NCBI GenBank assembly: GCA_051745265.1 | Contig: JBNJDW010000035.1 | Coordinates: forward strand, 1 to 13,002 | DNA length: 13,002 nt | Source of the DNA: JBNJDW01 sp051745265 | GTDB lineage: Bacteria > Pseudomonadota > Alphaproteobacteria > Micavibrionales > CSBR16-224 | Direction: 5' to 3' | Shown: in pieces, positions 1 through 6,439 of the stretch | Layout of the letters: every line of letters begins with the position of its first letter | Position numbering within the stretch: position 1 is the stretch's first letter | The notes under the pieces: generated by a model | Databases searched by the model: none | Seen by the model: the letters and a program-made list of their open reading frames with translations, nothing else | What the model was told of the DNA's origin: nothing | Position numbers and translations under genes: made by a program

Positions 1-1641
1 GTCACAACATCCTTTGTCAAAGAGTCAGGCGGTATTTCATTAGTGGATAAAAATGGAAACAGTATGGTGACTTCTGCCAATTCAGAAGACTCCGTTCACT
101 ATATCGTGTTCAGCACAGGTAAAGACCAAAATGGCGGCTATACGCGCGATGGCTCTCTGGCCAGCCCCTGTGATACCAGTAAAGCAGATGGTGAAAACTG
201 TAATACAGATACAACAGGCGATGCCAAAAAAGCCATCTATAGTCTGAATGAATATAATGAGAGCGATAGCGCAGATCACTATGATGATATTGTTATGCAA
301 TATTCAGCTATTGAAACGCCCCTATGGCAGGTCTCCGGGTCAGGTGGATACCATATCCGTGACGTACTGGGCGCATCCGGTAAAGTCGGCATTGGTGTTC
401 CCACCCCGTCGCAAAAGCTTGAAGTCGGCGGTGCAGAGGCCGATGTGCTTATCGAAGATGACGGCACCGGCACACTGGGTAAAGCAATGTTCCATGAACT
501 TTGTGATGAAGGCGGTATAGGTAACTGTTTTGTTGTTGAGGAATTTGGTTCTGAACCTGTCGCGCATCCAAACTTTCAATGCGGCGGGGCGACCCCTTAT
601 GCCGTCGGCTTTGAGAATGGCAAGATTAAATGCTCCGATTCACCTGAAATCAAATGCCCTTCAGGCAGTAAATTAAAAGGGATCCAGTCCGATGGTTCAT
701 TGGTCTGTGATAATGTAACAGGCTGCCCTGCTATCACGACAGAGGTTTGTGGTGTGACGCATACGATTTCTCCCAAAATCTATACCCCTGGAACTTGGAA
801 TCCGAATAACTATGATGAAGTGGTAGATGGTATAGATCGTAAACATAGATTTAGATGTAAATCTAACGGATCCTGGGCTGGGCCTTTTAAATCAGGAAGC
901 TGTAGCTGTACGCCAAAAACAGAGTCAACGACCATGAGCTGTAACGCCTATAAATCAACAGGCAACTGGACAGGTGATGTTGACGTCACATCAGAAACAG
1001 TCTGCACACCGGGTCCCGTTACAACGACCACAGAATCAGGTGCCAGCGATTGTGAATGTGTACCCAAGAGTGAAACAACCCCGCCTCAAGCCTGCCCGGC
1101 CGGCTATAGCGGAACTTATACCAAGACACGGGACTGGGTCTGTGATGGCACATATTCCGGAGACTGGACGTCCTGGACATCATCTGAATCCACTGATTGT
1201 GTATGCGATTCATCTGCGACAGATACAAAAGACTTCTCTTGTCCTTCAGGTTATGAAGACCCTACTGGTAAAATCACTAGAAAGCGCACTTATGACTGTG
1301 CTGCCGACAGTTGGGGACCATGGGAAGAAGAATCGAATACATGTACCTGCAATGGAAGTACCCAAGTAATAAAGGAAGCCTGCCCTGATGATGGTGATGT
1401 CGGTGAAATCAGTAAATACGGTGTTTATAACTGTGACACTGAGGTCTGGGACTGGACCATAGAGAGCACTTGTGGCCCGGTTACATATCGTTGGCACGAT
1501 AAGAGCGGTGCATCGGGTCCTTACTCCTCAGGCCTAACTGCAAGGCTTGGCTCAAACTGCGACAATCCTGGGGATAAAACAAGTTGTTCCATACGTGGTA
1601 CAGGCGGTCATATACATTATGATGTATGTGAATGTGAATAA
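1..1641 (+). CDS. Pilin-like, cysteine-rich modular surface protein (5' end outside window)
   Basis: The frame is open from base 1 to the TAA at 1639-1641 (546 visible residues), so the gene starts upstream; the in-frame GTG at 43 is not a convincing start. Residues ~10-75, with GGISLVD and HYIVFSTGKDQNGGY followed by paired Cys, resemble the middle of large prepilin-like proteins (N-terminal methylation class) of alphaproteobacteria; this is recognition by eye. Residues ~125-140 read GIGVPTPSQKLEV, like the GIG..P..KL.V motif of phage tail fibres and other fibrous proteins. From ~residue 215 the chain is Cys-rich with a module of ~49 residues, marked by CxC pairs at residues 301, 351, 400, 448 and at the very end (543-545), and by W-rich stretches (WTSW, WGPW). 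It is probably exported and disulfide-stabilised, perhaps a minor-pilin adhesin. Codon choice looks A/T-richer than in the neighbours. Function is inferred, not shown. Confidence 0.8.
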   Translation, partial: VTTSFVKESGGISLVDKNGNSMVTSANSEDSVHYIVFSTGKDQNGGYTRDGSLASPCDTSKADGENCNTDTTGDAKKAIYSLNEYNESDSADHYDDIVMQYSAIETPLWQVSGSGGYHIRDVLGASGKVGIGVPTPSQKLEVGGAEADVLIEDDGTGTLGKAMFHELCDEGGIGNCFVVEEFGSEPVAHPNFQCGGATPYAVGFENGKIKCSDSPEIKCPSGSKLKGIQSDGSLVCDNVTGCPAITTEVCGVTHTISPKIYTPGTWNPNNYDEVVDGIDRKHRFRCKSNGSWAGPFKSGSCSCTPKTESTTMSCNAYKSTGNWTGDVDVTSETVCTPGPVTTTTESGASDCECVPKSETTPPQACPAGYSGTYTKTRDWVCDGTYSGDWTSWTSSESTDCVCDSSATDTKDFSCPSGYEDPTGKITRKRTYDCAADSWGPWEEESNTCTCNGSTQVIKEACPDDGDVGEISKYGVYNCDTEVWDWTIESTCGPVTYRWHDKSGASGPYSSGLTARLGSNCDNPGDKTSCSIRGTGGHIHYDVCECE

Positions 1642-1658
1642 TAAGCTTTAAGCAATGA

Positions 1659-1710
1659 CCTTGCCGCCGGTTTTGGAAGTTTACTTCCCAAGCTGCGCGG
1701 CAAGGGCTTT
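1659..1710 (+). terminator. Probable intrinsic terminator of the pilin-like gene
   Basis: A 9-bp perfect outer stem (CCTTGCCGC at 1659-1667 with GCGGCAAGG at 1697-1705) encloses a second hairpin (TTGGAAG / CTTCCCAA around a TTTA loop, 1673-1690). It is followed on the plus strand by GCTTTTTC. The 3' arm and T-run lie inside the last codons of prfB, which runs the other way. The minus strand lacks a T-run after the structure, so it should act mainly on plus-strand transcripts. The long outer loop lowers certainty. Confidence 0.5.
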
Positions 1711-2782
1711 TTCAAGGAACAGGTCAATATCGCCGTCAAGCACGGCCTGCGATTGGGAGGTTTCGGCCTGCGTGCGCAGGTCTTTGACCATCTGATAGGG
1801 ATGCAGTACATAAGACCGTATCTGATGCCCCCAGCCGATATCTGTCTTCTCGCCTTCCACTTGCGCTTTTTCAGCTTCGCGTTTTTGCAGTTCTATATCA
1901 TAAAGACGGGCTTTGAGCATTTTCATCGCCGTTTCTCTGTTCTGATGCTGCGAGCGGCCATTCTGACAAGCAGCCACGGTGCCGGTGGGGATATGTGTCA
2001 AGCGCACGGCGCTGTCTGTTTTATTGACGTGCTGCCCGCCCTTACCGCTGGCGCGATAGGTATCAATGCGAATATCTTTATCCTCAATTTCGATTTCAAT
2101 ATTATCATCAACAACCGGAGACACCGATACCGAGGCAAAGCTGGTATGACGCCGGGCGTTTGAATCATAAGGCGATATCCGCACCAGCCGGTGCACCCCA
2201 TTTTCGGTTTTCAGCCAGCCATAAGCATTTTCGCCTTTGATTTCGACAGTGGCCGATTTGATACCGGCCTCGTCACCATCACTCATTTCAAGAATTTCGG
2301 CTTTATAGCCATGCTGCTCTGCCCAGCGTAAATACATGCGCAGGATTATATTGGCCCAGTCGCAGGCTTCCGTACCCCCGGCGCCGGCATTGACTTCCAG
2401 ATAGGCGTCATTTGCATCCGCCTCACCGGACAGCAGGCTTTCCAGCTGCCGTTTGGCAACCTGTTTCTGCAGATTAAATAAGATGGTTTCCGCTTCTTTG
2501 ATCAGGGCCTCATCGCCTTCCGCTTCGGCAAGGGCAATCATTTCAACCTGATCATTCAGGGTGTTTTCAATATCGAGCACGGCGGAAATTTTGTTATCCA
2601 GCCGTGTCCGTTCCTGCATAATTTTCTGGGCGTTATCGGGATCATCCCACAAACCGGGATCTTCCGCCAATGCGTTCAGCTCTTCAAGCCTTTTTCGGGA
2701 AACGTCCCAGTCAAAGATGCCTCCTTAGCAGAACCAGAGATTCATTGATCTCTGCCACTACTGATTCTACTTCTGCCCGCAT
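1681..2782 (-). CDS. prfB: Peptide chain release factor 2 (RF2), made by programmed +1 frameshift
   Basis: RF2 recognises UGA and UAA in the ribosomal A site and triggers peptidyl-tRNA hydrolysis. The gene is in two frames. The ATG at 2782-2780 opens a 23-codon frame ending CTT TGA at 2716-2711. A +1 slip on CTT continues with GAC (2712-2710) to the TAA at 1683-1681. The merged product is 366 residues, against 365 in E. coli. The GGQ catalytic loop is at residues 248-250 and the codon-recognition tripeptide at 203-205 reads SPY rather than the SPF of E. coli. The start is supported by GGGAG seven bases upstream, which overlaps the stop of the preceding DJ-1-like gene (14-nt gap), so the two are probably co-transcribed. 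A frame starting at TTG 2670 would lack the conserved N-terminus. This is a regulated intact gene, not a pseudogene. Confidence 0.97.
2710..2725 (-). promoter_or_regulatory. prfB: Programmed +1 ribosomal frameshift site of prfB
   Basis: The mRNA reads AGGAGGCATCTTTGAC. An internal Shine-Dalgarno sequence (AGGAGG) sits three bases before the CUU slip codon, followed by in-frame UGA and then C, a poor termination context. The order and spacing match the E. coli site (AGG GGG UAU CUU UGA C). In the established model, low RF2 slows termination at UGA and lets tRNA-Leu slip forward onto UUU, so RF2 autoregulates its own synthesis. Here the Shine-Dalgarno element is a full match to the core anti-Shine-Dalgarno sequence. 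Confidence 0.95.
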
Positions 2783-2796
2783 GACAAGTCTCCCTT

Positions 2797-3270
2797 TCAG
2801 GCTGCGTGCGCCATATCATCAACTGTTACGACAATACCGTTCATAACCGCAACAGTCATATCATCATCAACTTCGCCGTCAAGACGTACGATGTTATCAG
2901 GGTCCTGGTGGCCTTCGACCAGATCAACAGCTTCGTTCAGAACAACAATCGGTTTTTCTGTTTCAACGAAAGCTTCAACAATGCGTTGTGTATGTGCATT
3001 TTTGCTAAGACGGTCAACAGACTGTTTGCCGCCAACGATGACAACAGCATCAAAATCAGCTGCAAGCGCTGAATCTATTGATTGTTCAACCGGAAAGGTC
3101 AAACCCCATTCACCATCATTAAAACCGTTAACCAGATTTTTTTCACAACTTACCAGTTTAACTGTCGCGCCGTTACCGATAAAGGTACGTTGCAGCGATA
3201 GAAGGTCTTTTTCAACAAAACCGTTTGCTACCAGAAACATTACATTTTGGCCGCTCATTTGAGAATTCAT
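2797..3270 (-). CDS. DJ-1/PfpI-fold protein lacking the nucleophile Cys
   Basis: This 157-residue single-domain protein has the class I glutamine amidotransferase-like (DJ-1/PfpI) pattern: N-terminal strand MFLVANGF, a central DAVVIVGG (residues 74-81), and KPIVVLNEAV (106-115) at the nucleophile elbow. In PfpI and DJ-1 the elbow reads like KPVASICHG; here Asn112 and Glu113 stand where Cys-His would be. The only Cys is residue 42, so classical DJ-1/PfpI chemistry is unlikely. The GGKQSVDRL stretch and the missing Cys recall the C-terminal domain of large-subunit catalases, which also lacks it; that comparison is from memory. The start at 3270 is supported by AGGAG six to seven bases upstream; Met5 (3258) is the alternative. 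The gene lies 14 nt before prfB in the same direction. Probably cytoplasmic, no signal peptide; function unknown. Confidence 0.85.
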   Translation of the reverse strand: MNSQMSGQNVMFLVANGFVEKDLLSLQRTFIGNGATVKLVSCEKNLVNGFNDGEWGLTFPVEQSIDSALAADFDAVVIVGGKQSVDRLSKNAHTQRIVEAFVETEKPIVVLNEAVDLVEGHQDPDNIVRLDGEVDDDMTVAVMNGIVVTVDDMAHAA

Positions 3271-3281
3271 ATTTGGCTCCT

Positions 3282-3301
3282 TTTTTTCTTATTTTTTCTT
3301 A
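3282..3301 (-). repeat. Tandem 10-bp repeat in the DJ-1-like gene leader
   Basis: TTTTTTCTTA occurs twice, back to back and without mismatch, at 3282-3291 and 3292-3301. In the transcript of the minus-strand gene this becomes two copies of TAAGAAAAAA immediately before the AAAGGAG ribosome-binding site. A leader this purine-rich should be unstructured and may help translation. It is also prone to slippage in replication. Confidence 0.6.
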
Positions 3302-3370
3302 TTTAGGCGCAAAACCCCTTAGATGCTGACGAATATCAGCGAATTTTGAAAATAAGGTGAAAATATCACA

Positions 3371-3406
3371 CGCCGGATGAAGCTATTACATAATGCGAAT
3401 CCGGCG
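3371..3406. repeat. Inverted repeat, possible operator
   Basis: CGCCGGAT (3371-3378) and ATCCGGCG (3399-3406) are perfect 8-bp inverted copies separated by 20 bases. No T-run follows on either strand, so it is not an intrinsic terminator. It overlaps the spacer of the best minus-strand promoter candidate, which would suit an operator, but this is inference. Confidence 0.45.
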
Positions 3407-3552
3407 CGATTGCAAGGGATAATTTTTAGTTCCTTGAAAGGATTAAATAAAAAAAGCTTTAAATCTCTAAAAAAAAAGGATAAAGTCCGTTAACAGTGGA
3501 ACACGCTTTTAGGTTATACGTTTATAAATCACAAATAATTGCGGAGAATTCA

Positions 3553-4452
3553 ATGAAACGGTTAGGCAAATTTATCATAACGGCGAGTGTGCTGCTTGTA
3601 GCAGCCTGCGGCGCCCAAACCAATACCGAGGTCGAGGCCCTGAATAAAACCCAGGCCACCGGAACCCCGTTCACGAAATATCTGGCAGCAGAATATCGTG
3701 CTTATTCAAACCACCAGCAATATGAGCAGCGGGATTACCCCGATGGTATTCATTTTGCGCGCAAAGGCCTTGCAGCCGCTTCCGGCGAAGTCGTTATGCC
3801 CGAGCCGCTTGAAGACTGGAACCTGGATGAACCACATTATGTCGAAATGGGTGAAGCCCGCGATATGCTGGTTACTGTCCTTGAAAATGGTGCCCGCGAA
3901 CTGGTTGCTGACAAAGCCGCGGCCGCTCAGGCCCGTTTTGACTGCTGGGTTGAAACACAGGAAGAAAACTGGGACGCTGATGTTATCGAATGTAAGAACC
4001 AGTTTTATGCCCTGCTGAATGATATTCAGTCTATGGTGAAGCCAGAGCCGGCCCCTGTCGCTGACGATTTACCGGAACCGATTGAAGACGTTTCTTCAAA
4101 CGAGCCCGTAAAACTGGAAGAAGCCCTGTTCATCGTCTTCTTTGACTGGGATGAATCAACATTGACCAGCGGTGCGAAAGAAGTTCTGGATGCGGTTGCA
4201 TCAGAAATTTCCAAGCGCGGTGATGTTACCAATATTGTCACCACCGGCCATACTGACAGCTCTGGTCCGGAAGATTACAACGAAAAACTTTCAACACGTC
4301 GGGCAGCATCAGTAAAAGATGCTCTTGTTGACCTTGGTGTGGATCCTGAAAAGATCCGTACCGAGGCACGTGGTGAAGAAGAACTTCTGGTCGAAACTGC
4401 GGATAACGTTCGTGAACCAGCGAACCGCCGCGTTGAGATCAGCCTCGAATAA
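3553..4452 (+). CDS. OmpA-family outer-membrane lipoprotein
   Basis: The 299-residue product begins with a lipoprotein signal peptide: MKR, a hydrophobic stretch, and lipobox VAAC with the lipidated Cys at residue 19. A mostly acidic N-terminal domain (about 30-170) follows, then a Pro/Glu-rich linker (PEPAPVADDLPEP) and a C-terminal OmpA peptidoglycan-binding domain (about 190-299). That domain shows the family hallmarks GHTD (232-235), NEKLSTRRA with the diaminopimelate-contacting Arg near 249-250, and NRRVEI near the end. It should anchor the outer membrane to peptidoglycan, like Pal, but with an extra N-terminal domain. The start is chosen at 3553 because GGAG lies six bases upstream and the signal peptide begins there; an upstream in-frame GTG (3496) would spoil it. 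It stands alone between a divergent gene and a strong terminator, so it is likely monocistronic. Confidence 0.93.
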   Translation: MKRLGKFIITASVLLVAACGAQTNTEVEALNKTQATGTPFTKYLAAEYRAYSNHQQYEQRDYPDGIHFARKGLAAASGEVVMPEPLEDWNLDEPHYVEMGEARDMLVTVLENGARELVADKAAAAQARFDCWVETQEENWDADVIECKNQFYALLNDIQSMVKPEPAPVADDLPEPIEDVSSNEPVKLEEALFIVFFDWDESTLTSGAKEVLDAVASEISKRGDVTNIVTTGHTDSSGPEDYNEKLSTRRAASVKDALVDLGVDPEKIRTEARGEEELLVETADNVREPANRRVEISLE

Positions 4453-4473
4453 TCATATCGTGGTTAAAAAATT

Positions 4474-4511
4474 AAACCGGTCAGGTCAATTGATCTGGCC
4501 GGTTTTCTTTT
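4474..4511 (+). terminator. Strong intrinsic terminator after the OmpA lipoprotein
   Basis: AAACCGGTCAG (4474-4484) pairs with CTGGCCGGTTT (4495-4505) through 11 pairs with one G-U. The stem can extend into the loop by G-T, T-A and C-G pairs, leaving an AATT tetraloop. The T-run TTTTCTTTT follows directly. It lies 21 bases after the lipoprotein stop codon. Confidence 0.92.
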
Positions 4512-4537
4512 GTATACTGCCAGCCAGTATGTATTAT
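4510..4537 (+). promoter_or_regulatory. Candidate promoter of apaG-trkH
   Basis: TATTAT (4532-4537, five of six consensus matches) is preceded at 16 bases by TTGTAT (4510-4515, three of six). Transcription would begin near 4544, about 15 bases before the apaG start and just after the preceding terminator. The position is logical, the -35 box is weak. Confidence 0.35.
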
Positions 4538-4559
4538 TCTCTACCCAGAACCGAAAATT

Positions 4560-4973
4560 ATGACCGATCAGATCATCGACCTTTACACCGCCTCTACACT
4601 TAATGTCGAAGTTAAGGTCGAACCCTTTTATATTGAAGGGGAATCTCAGCCCGAAGACTGTCTTTTCGTCTGGGGCTATAAAGTCATAATTTCCAACAAC
4701 CGCAAAACAGCTGTGCAGCTGCGCCGCCGCTATTGGAAAATCACCAACGGTCTTGGCAGCAGTCAGGAGGTTCAGGGCGAAGGGGTGATCGGCCAGCAGC
4801 CCATTATTGAACCGGGCGCGAGCTTTGAATACACCAGCGGCGCACCGCTCTCAACACCATCAGGCATCATGTTCGGCTATTACACGATGGAAGACCAGGA
4901 AAACGGTATGTTTGATATCCATATACCGGCCTTTTCCCTTGATTGTCCCTATCAAAAACAAACTTTGAACTAA
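4560..4973 (+). CDS. apaG: ApaG domain protein
   Basis: The 137-residue product matches the small ApaG family in length and motifs: an Ig/fibronectin-like beta fold with FVWGYKVIISN (about 36-46), VQLRRRYWKITNG (57-69), the VQGEGVIGQQPIIEPG segment (76-91) and the SGAPLSTPSGIMFGYYTM signature (about 93-110). ApaG was linked genetically to Co2+/Mg2+ resistance in enterobacteria, and the fold occurs as a domain in some F-box proteins; its biochemical role is unsettled. No good Shine-Dalgarno sequence lies before the ATG at 4560. trkH starts 13 nt downstream, and its ribosome-binding site overlaps the apaG stop, which suggests co-expression. Confidence 0.95.
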   Translation: MTDQIIDLYTASTLNVEVKVEPFYIEGESQPEDCLFVWGYKVIISNNRKTAVQLRRRYWKITNGLGSSQEVQGEGVIGQQPIIEPGASFEYTSGAPLSTPSGIMFGYYTMEDQENGMFDIHIPAFSLDCPYQKQTLN

Positions 4974-4986
4974 GGGAGAATCGCGC

Positions 4987-6429
4987 TTGTCCTACCGGCC
5001 TATTCTCTTCACCGTTGGTATTCTGCTGTTGATCCTGTCAGCGGCCATGATGCTGCCCATGGCGATTGATCTGACCGCAGATAATCCGGATTGGCGGGTC
5101 TTTGCCGGATCCCAGTGCATTACAGGTTTTTTTGGTCTGGCCATGGTCCTGACATCTCGTCAGGACCGTGTGACCCTGAATTTAAAACAGGCCTTTTTAT
5201 TGACCAATGCCGCCTGGGTGGTCACGGGGCTTTTTGGCGCCTTACCGTTTTACTTTTCCGATCTGGGTCTTAGCTATACAGACTCTGTCTTCGAAGCCGT
5301 ATCCGGCGTTACCACAACCGGATCCACCATTATGGTTGATGTCGAAATCCTGCCGCCCGGCATCCTGTTCTGGCGCGCCATACTGCAATGGCTGGGCGGG
5401 GTCGGTATTCTGATTATGGCACTGTCGATCCTGCCGTTATTACAGGTCGGCGGCATGCAGCTTTTTAAAACAGAATCGCTGGATATGGAGAAAGTCCTGC
5501 CCAGCGCCGCCAAAATCGCTGCCTATATCGGTGTACTGTATATTATCCTGACCCTGCTTTGCGCCCTGTTCTATAACCTTGCCGGGATGAGCGGTTTTGA
5601 CGCTTTCGCCCATGCCATGACAACGATTGCAACAGGCGGTTATTCGACGTATAACGCGTCTATAGCGCATTTTGACAGCCCCCTGATTGATGCCATCTGT
5701 ATTGTCTTTATGTGGCTGGGCGCTTTACCTTTCGTCTTATATCTGCGGACCATCCGCGGTGATTACACCGCCCTGACCCGGGACACTCAGGTGCGCTGGT
5801 TTTTTGGTATCGTTGCCTCTATCAGCTTTATCATTATTACCTATCTGCTGCTTAACCAGGGTTGGGACTTTGCCGAAGCTGTACAGAAATCTCTGTTCAA
5901 TATCACCTCACTGATTACCGGTACGGGCTTCACGACTGCAGACTACAGCCTGTGGGGCAGTTTTGTCGTCAGCATTGCTTTTTTTGCCATGTGTATCGGC
6001 GGCTGCGCAGGGTCGACATCTTGCGGTATCAAGATTTTCCGTTTTCAGGTGCTTTATGCCGTTACCAGTTCTCAGATTAAAAAAATGATCAATCCGCATG
6101 GGGTGTTCCCTGCCTATTACAATCACAAACCAATTCCGCGGGATGTTCCGGTCGCGGTGATGAGCTTTTTCTTCATGTTTGCGCTTGTTTTTGCCCTGAT
6201 GGCTGTCAGTCTTCAACTCTGCGGCTTAGACTTTGTCACCTCAATGTCCGGCGCTGTGACGGCAATTTCAAATGTCGGCCCTGGTCTGGGGGATGTCATT
6301 GGCCCTGCCGGTAACTTTGCCCCGCTGCCGGATGCGGCAAAATGGATCCTTTGCCTTGGCATGCTAATGGGCAGGCTTGAGCTGTTTACCTTCCTGGTCA
6401 TGCTCAGCCCGCGGTTCTGGCGCCGGTAA
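4987..6429 (+). CDS. trkH: Trk-type potassium uptake protein, TrkH family
   Basis: This 480-residue inner-membrane protein is the K+-translocating subunit of a Trk system, normally gated by the NAD/ATP-binding TrkA protein, which is not in this window. All four pore loops are visible with their filter Gly: VSGVTTTGS (105-113), IATGGYSTY (about 214-222), TGTGFTTAD (311-319) and NVGPGLG (429-435). The many hydrophobic segments and the length agree with TrkH (E. coli 483 residues). Translation begins at TTG 4987, eight bases after AGGGAG, itself overlapping the apaG stop; no in-frame ATG is nearby before the first helix. The stop lies 10 bases from the convergent lipoprotein gene, and I see no clear terminator between them. 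Confidence 0.95.
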   Translation: MSYRPILFTVGILLLILSAAMMLPMAIDLTADNPDWRVFAGSQCITGFFGLAMVLTSRQDRVTLNLKQAFLLTNAAWVVTGLFGALPFYFSDLGLSYTDSVFEAVSGVTTTGSTIMVDVEILPPGILFWRAILQWLGGVGILIMALSILPLLQVGGMQLFKTESLDMEKVLPSAAKIAAYIGVLYIILTLLCALFYNLAGMSGFDAFAHAMTTIATGGYSTYNASIAHFDSPLIDAICIVFMWLGALPFVLYLRTIRGDYTALTRDTQVRWFFGIVASISFIIITYLLLNQGWDFAEAVQKSLFNITSLITGTGFTTADYSLWGSFVVSIAFFAMCIGGCAGSTSCGIKIFRFQVLYAVTSSQIKKMINPHGVFPAYYNHKPIPRDVPVAVMSFFFMFALVFALMAVSLQLCGLDFVTSMSGAVTAISNVGPGLGDVIGPAGNFAPLPDAAKWILCLGMLMGRLELFTFLVMLSPRFWRR

Positions 6430-6439
6430 TCTGCTTTAT

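Larger units (their letters stand above)
3271..3552. promoter_or_regulatory. Divergent intergenic region between the DJ-1-like gene and the OmpA lipoprotein
   Basis: This AT-rich 282-bp region should carry both promoters. For the plus strand, TTGAAA (3434-3439) lies 18 bases before TTTAAA (3458-3463), and a TATAAA (3523-3528) closer to the gene has no good -35. For the minus strand, TTGCAA lies 17 bases before TATGTA (about 3413-3385). Within it are a perfect inverted repeat at 3371-3406, a small GCTGA/TCAGC hairpin at 3325-3340 and a tandem 10-bp repeat at 3282-3301. None of the promoters is close to consensus at both boxes, so the exact start sites are guesses. Confidence 0.45.

Noticed and set aside
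974..1369. Long open frame overlapping the pilin-like gene in another phase
   Set aside because: It has no ribosome-binding site and no recognisable protein; the frame running through it shows the repeated Cys modules.
1681..2782. prfB as a frameshifted pseudogene or a UGA-selenocysteine gene
   Set aside because: The UGA sits in the exact programmed frameshift context (AGGAGG, 3 bases, CTT TGA C), both flanking frames match RF2, and the merged length is 366 residues. No other damage is visible.
3282..3301. Start of a CRISPR array or minisatellite
   Set aside because: Only two adjacent 10-bp units without spacers; no cas genes.
3371..3406. REP-like element of enterobacterial type
   Set aside because: The CGCCGGATGA...ATCCGGCG halves look superficially similar, but only one copy is present and the rest of the gene set is alphaproteobacterial.
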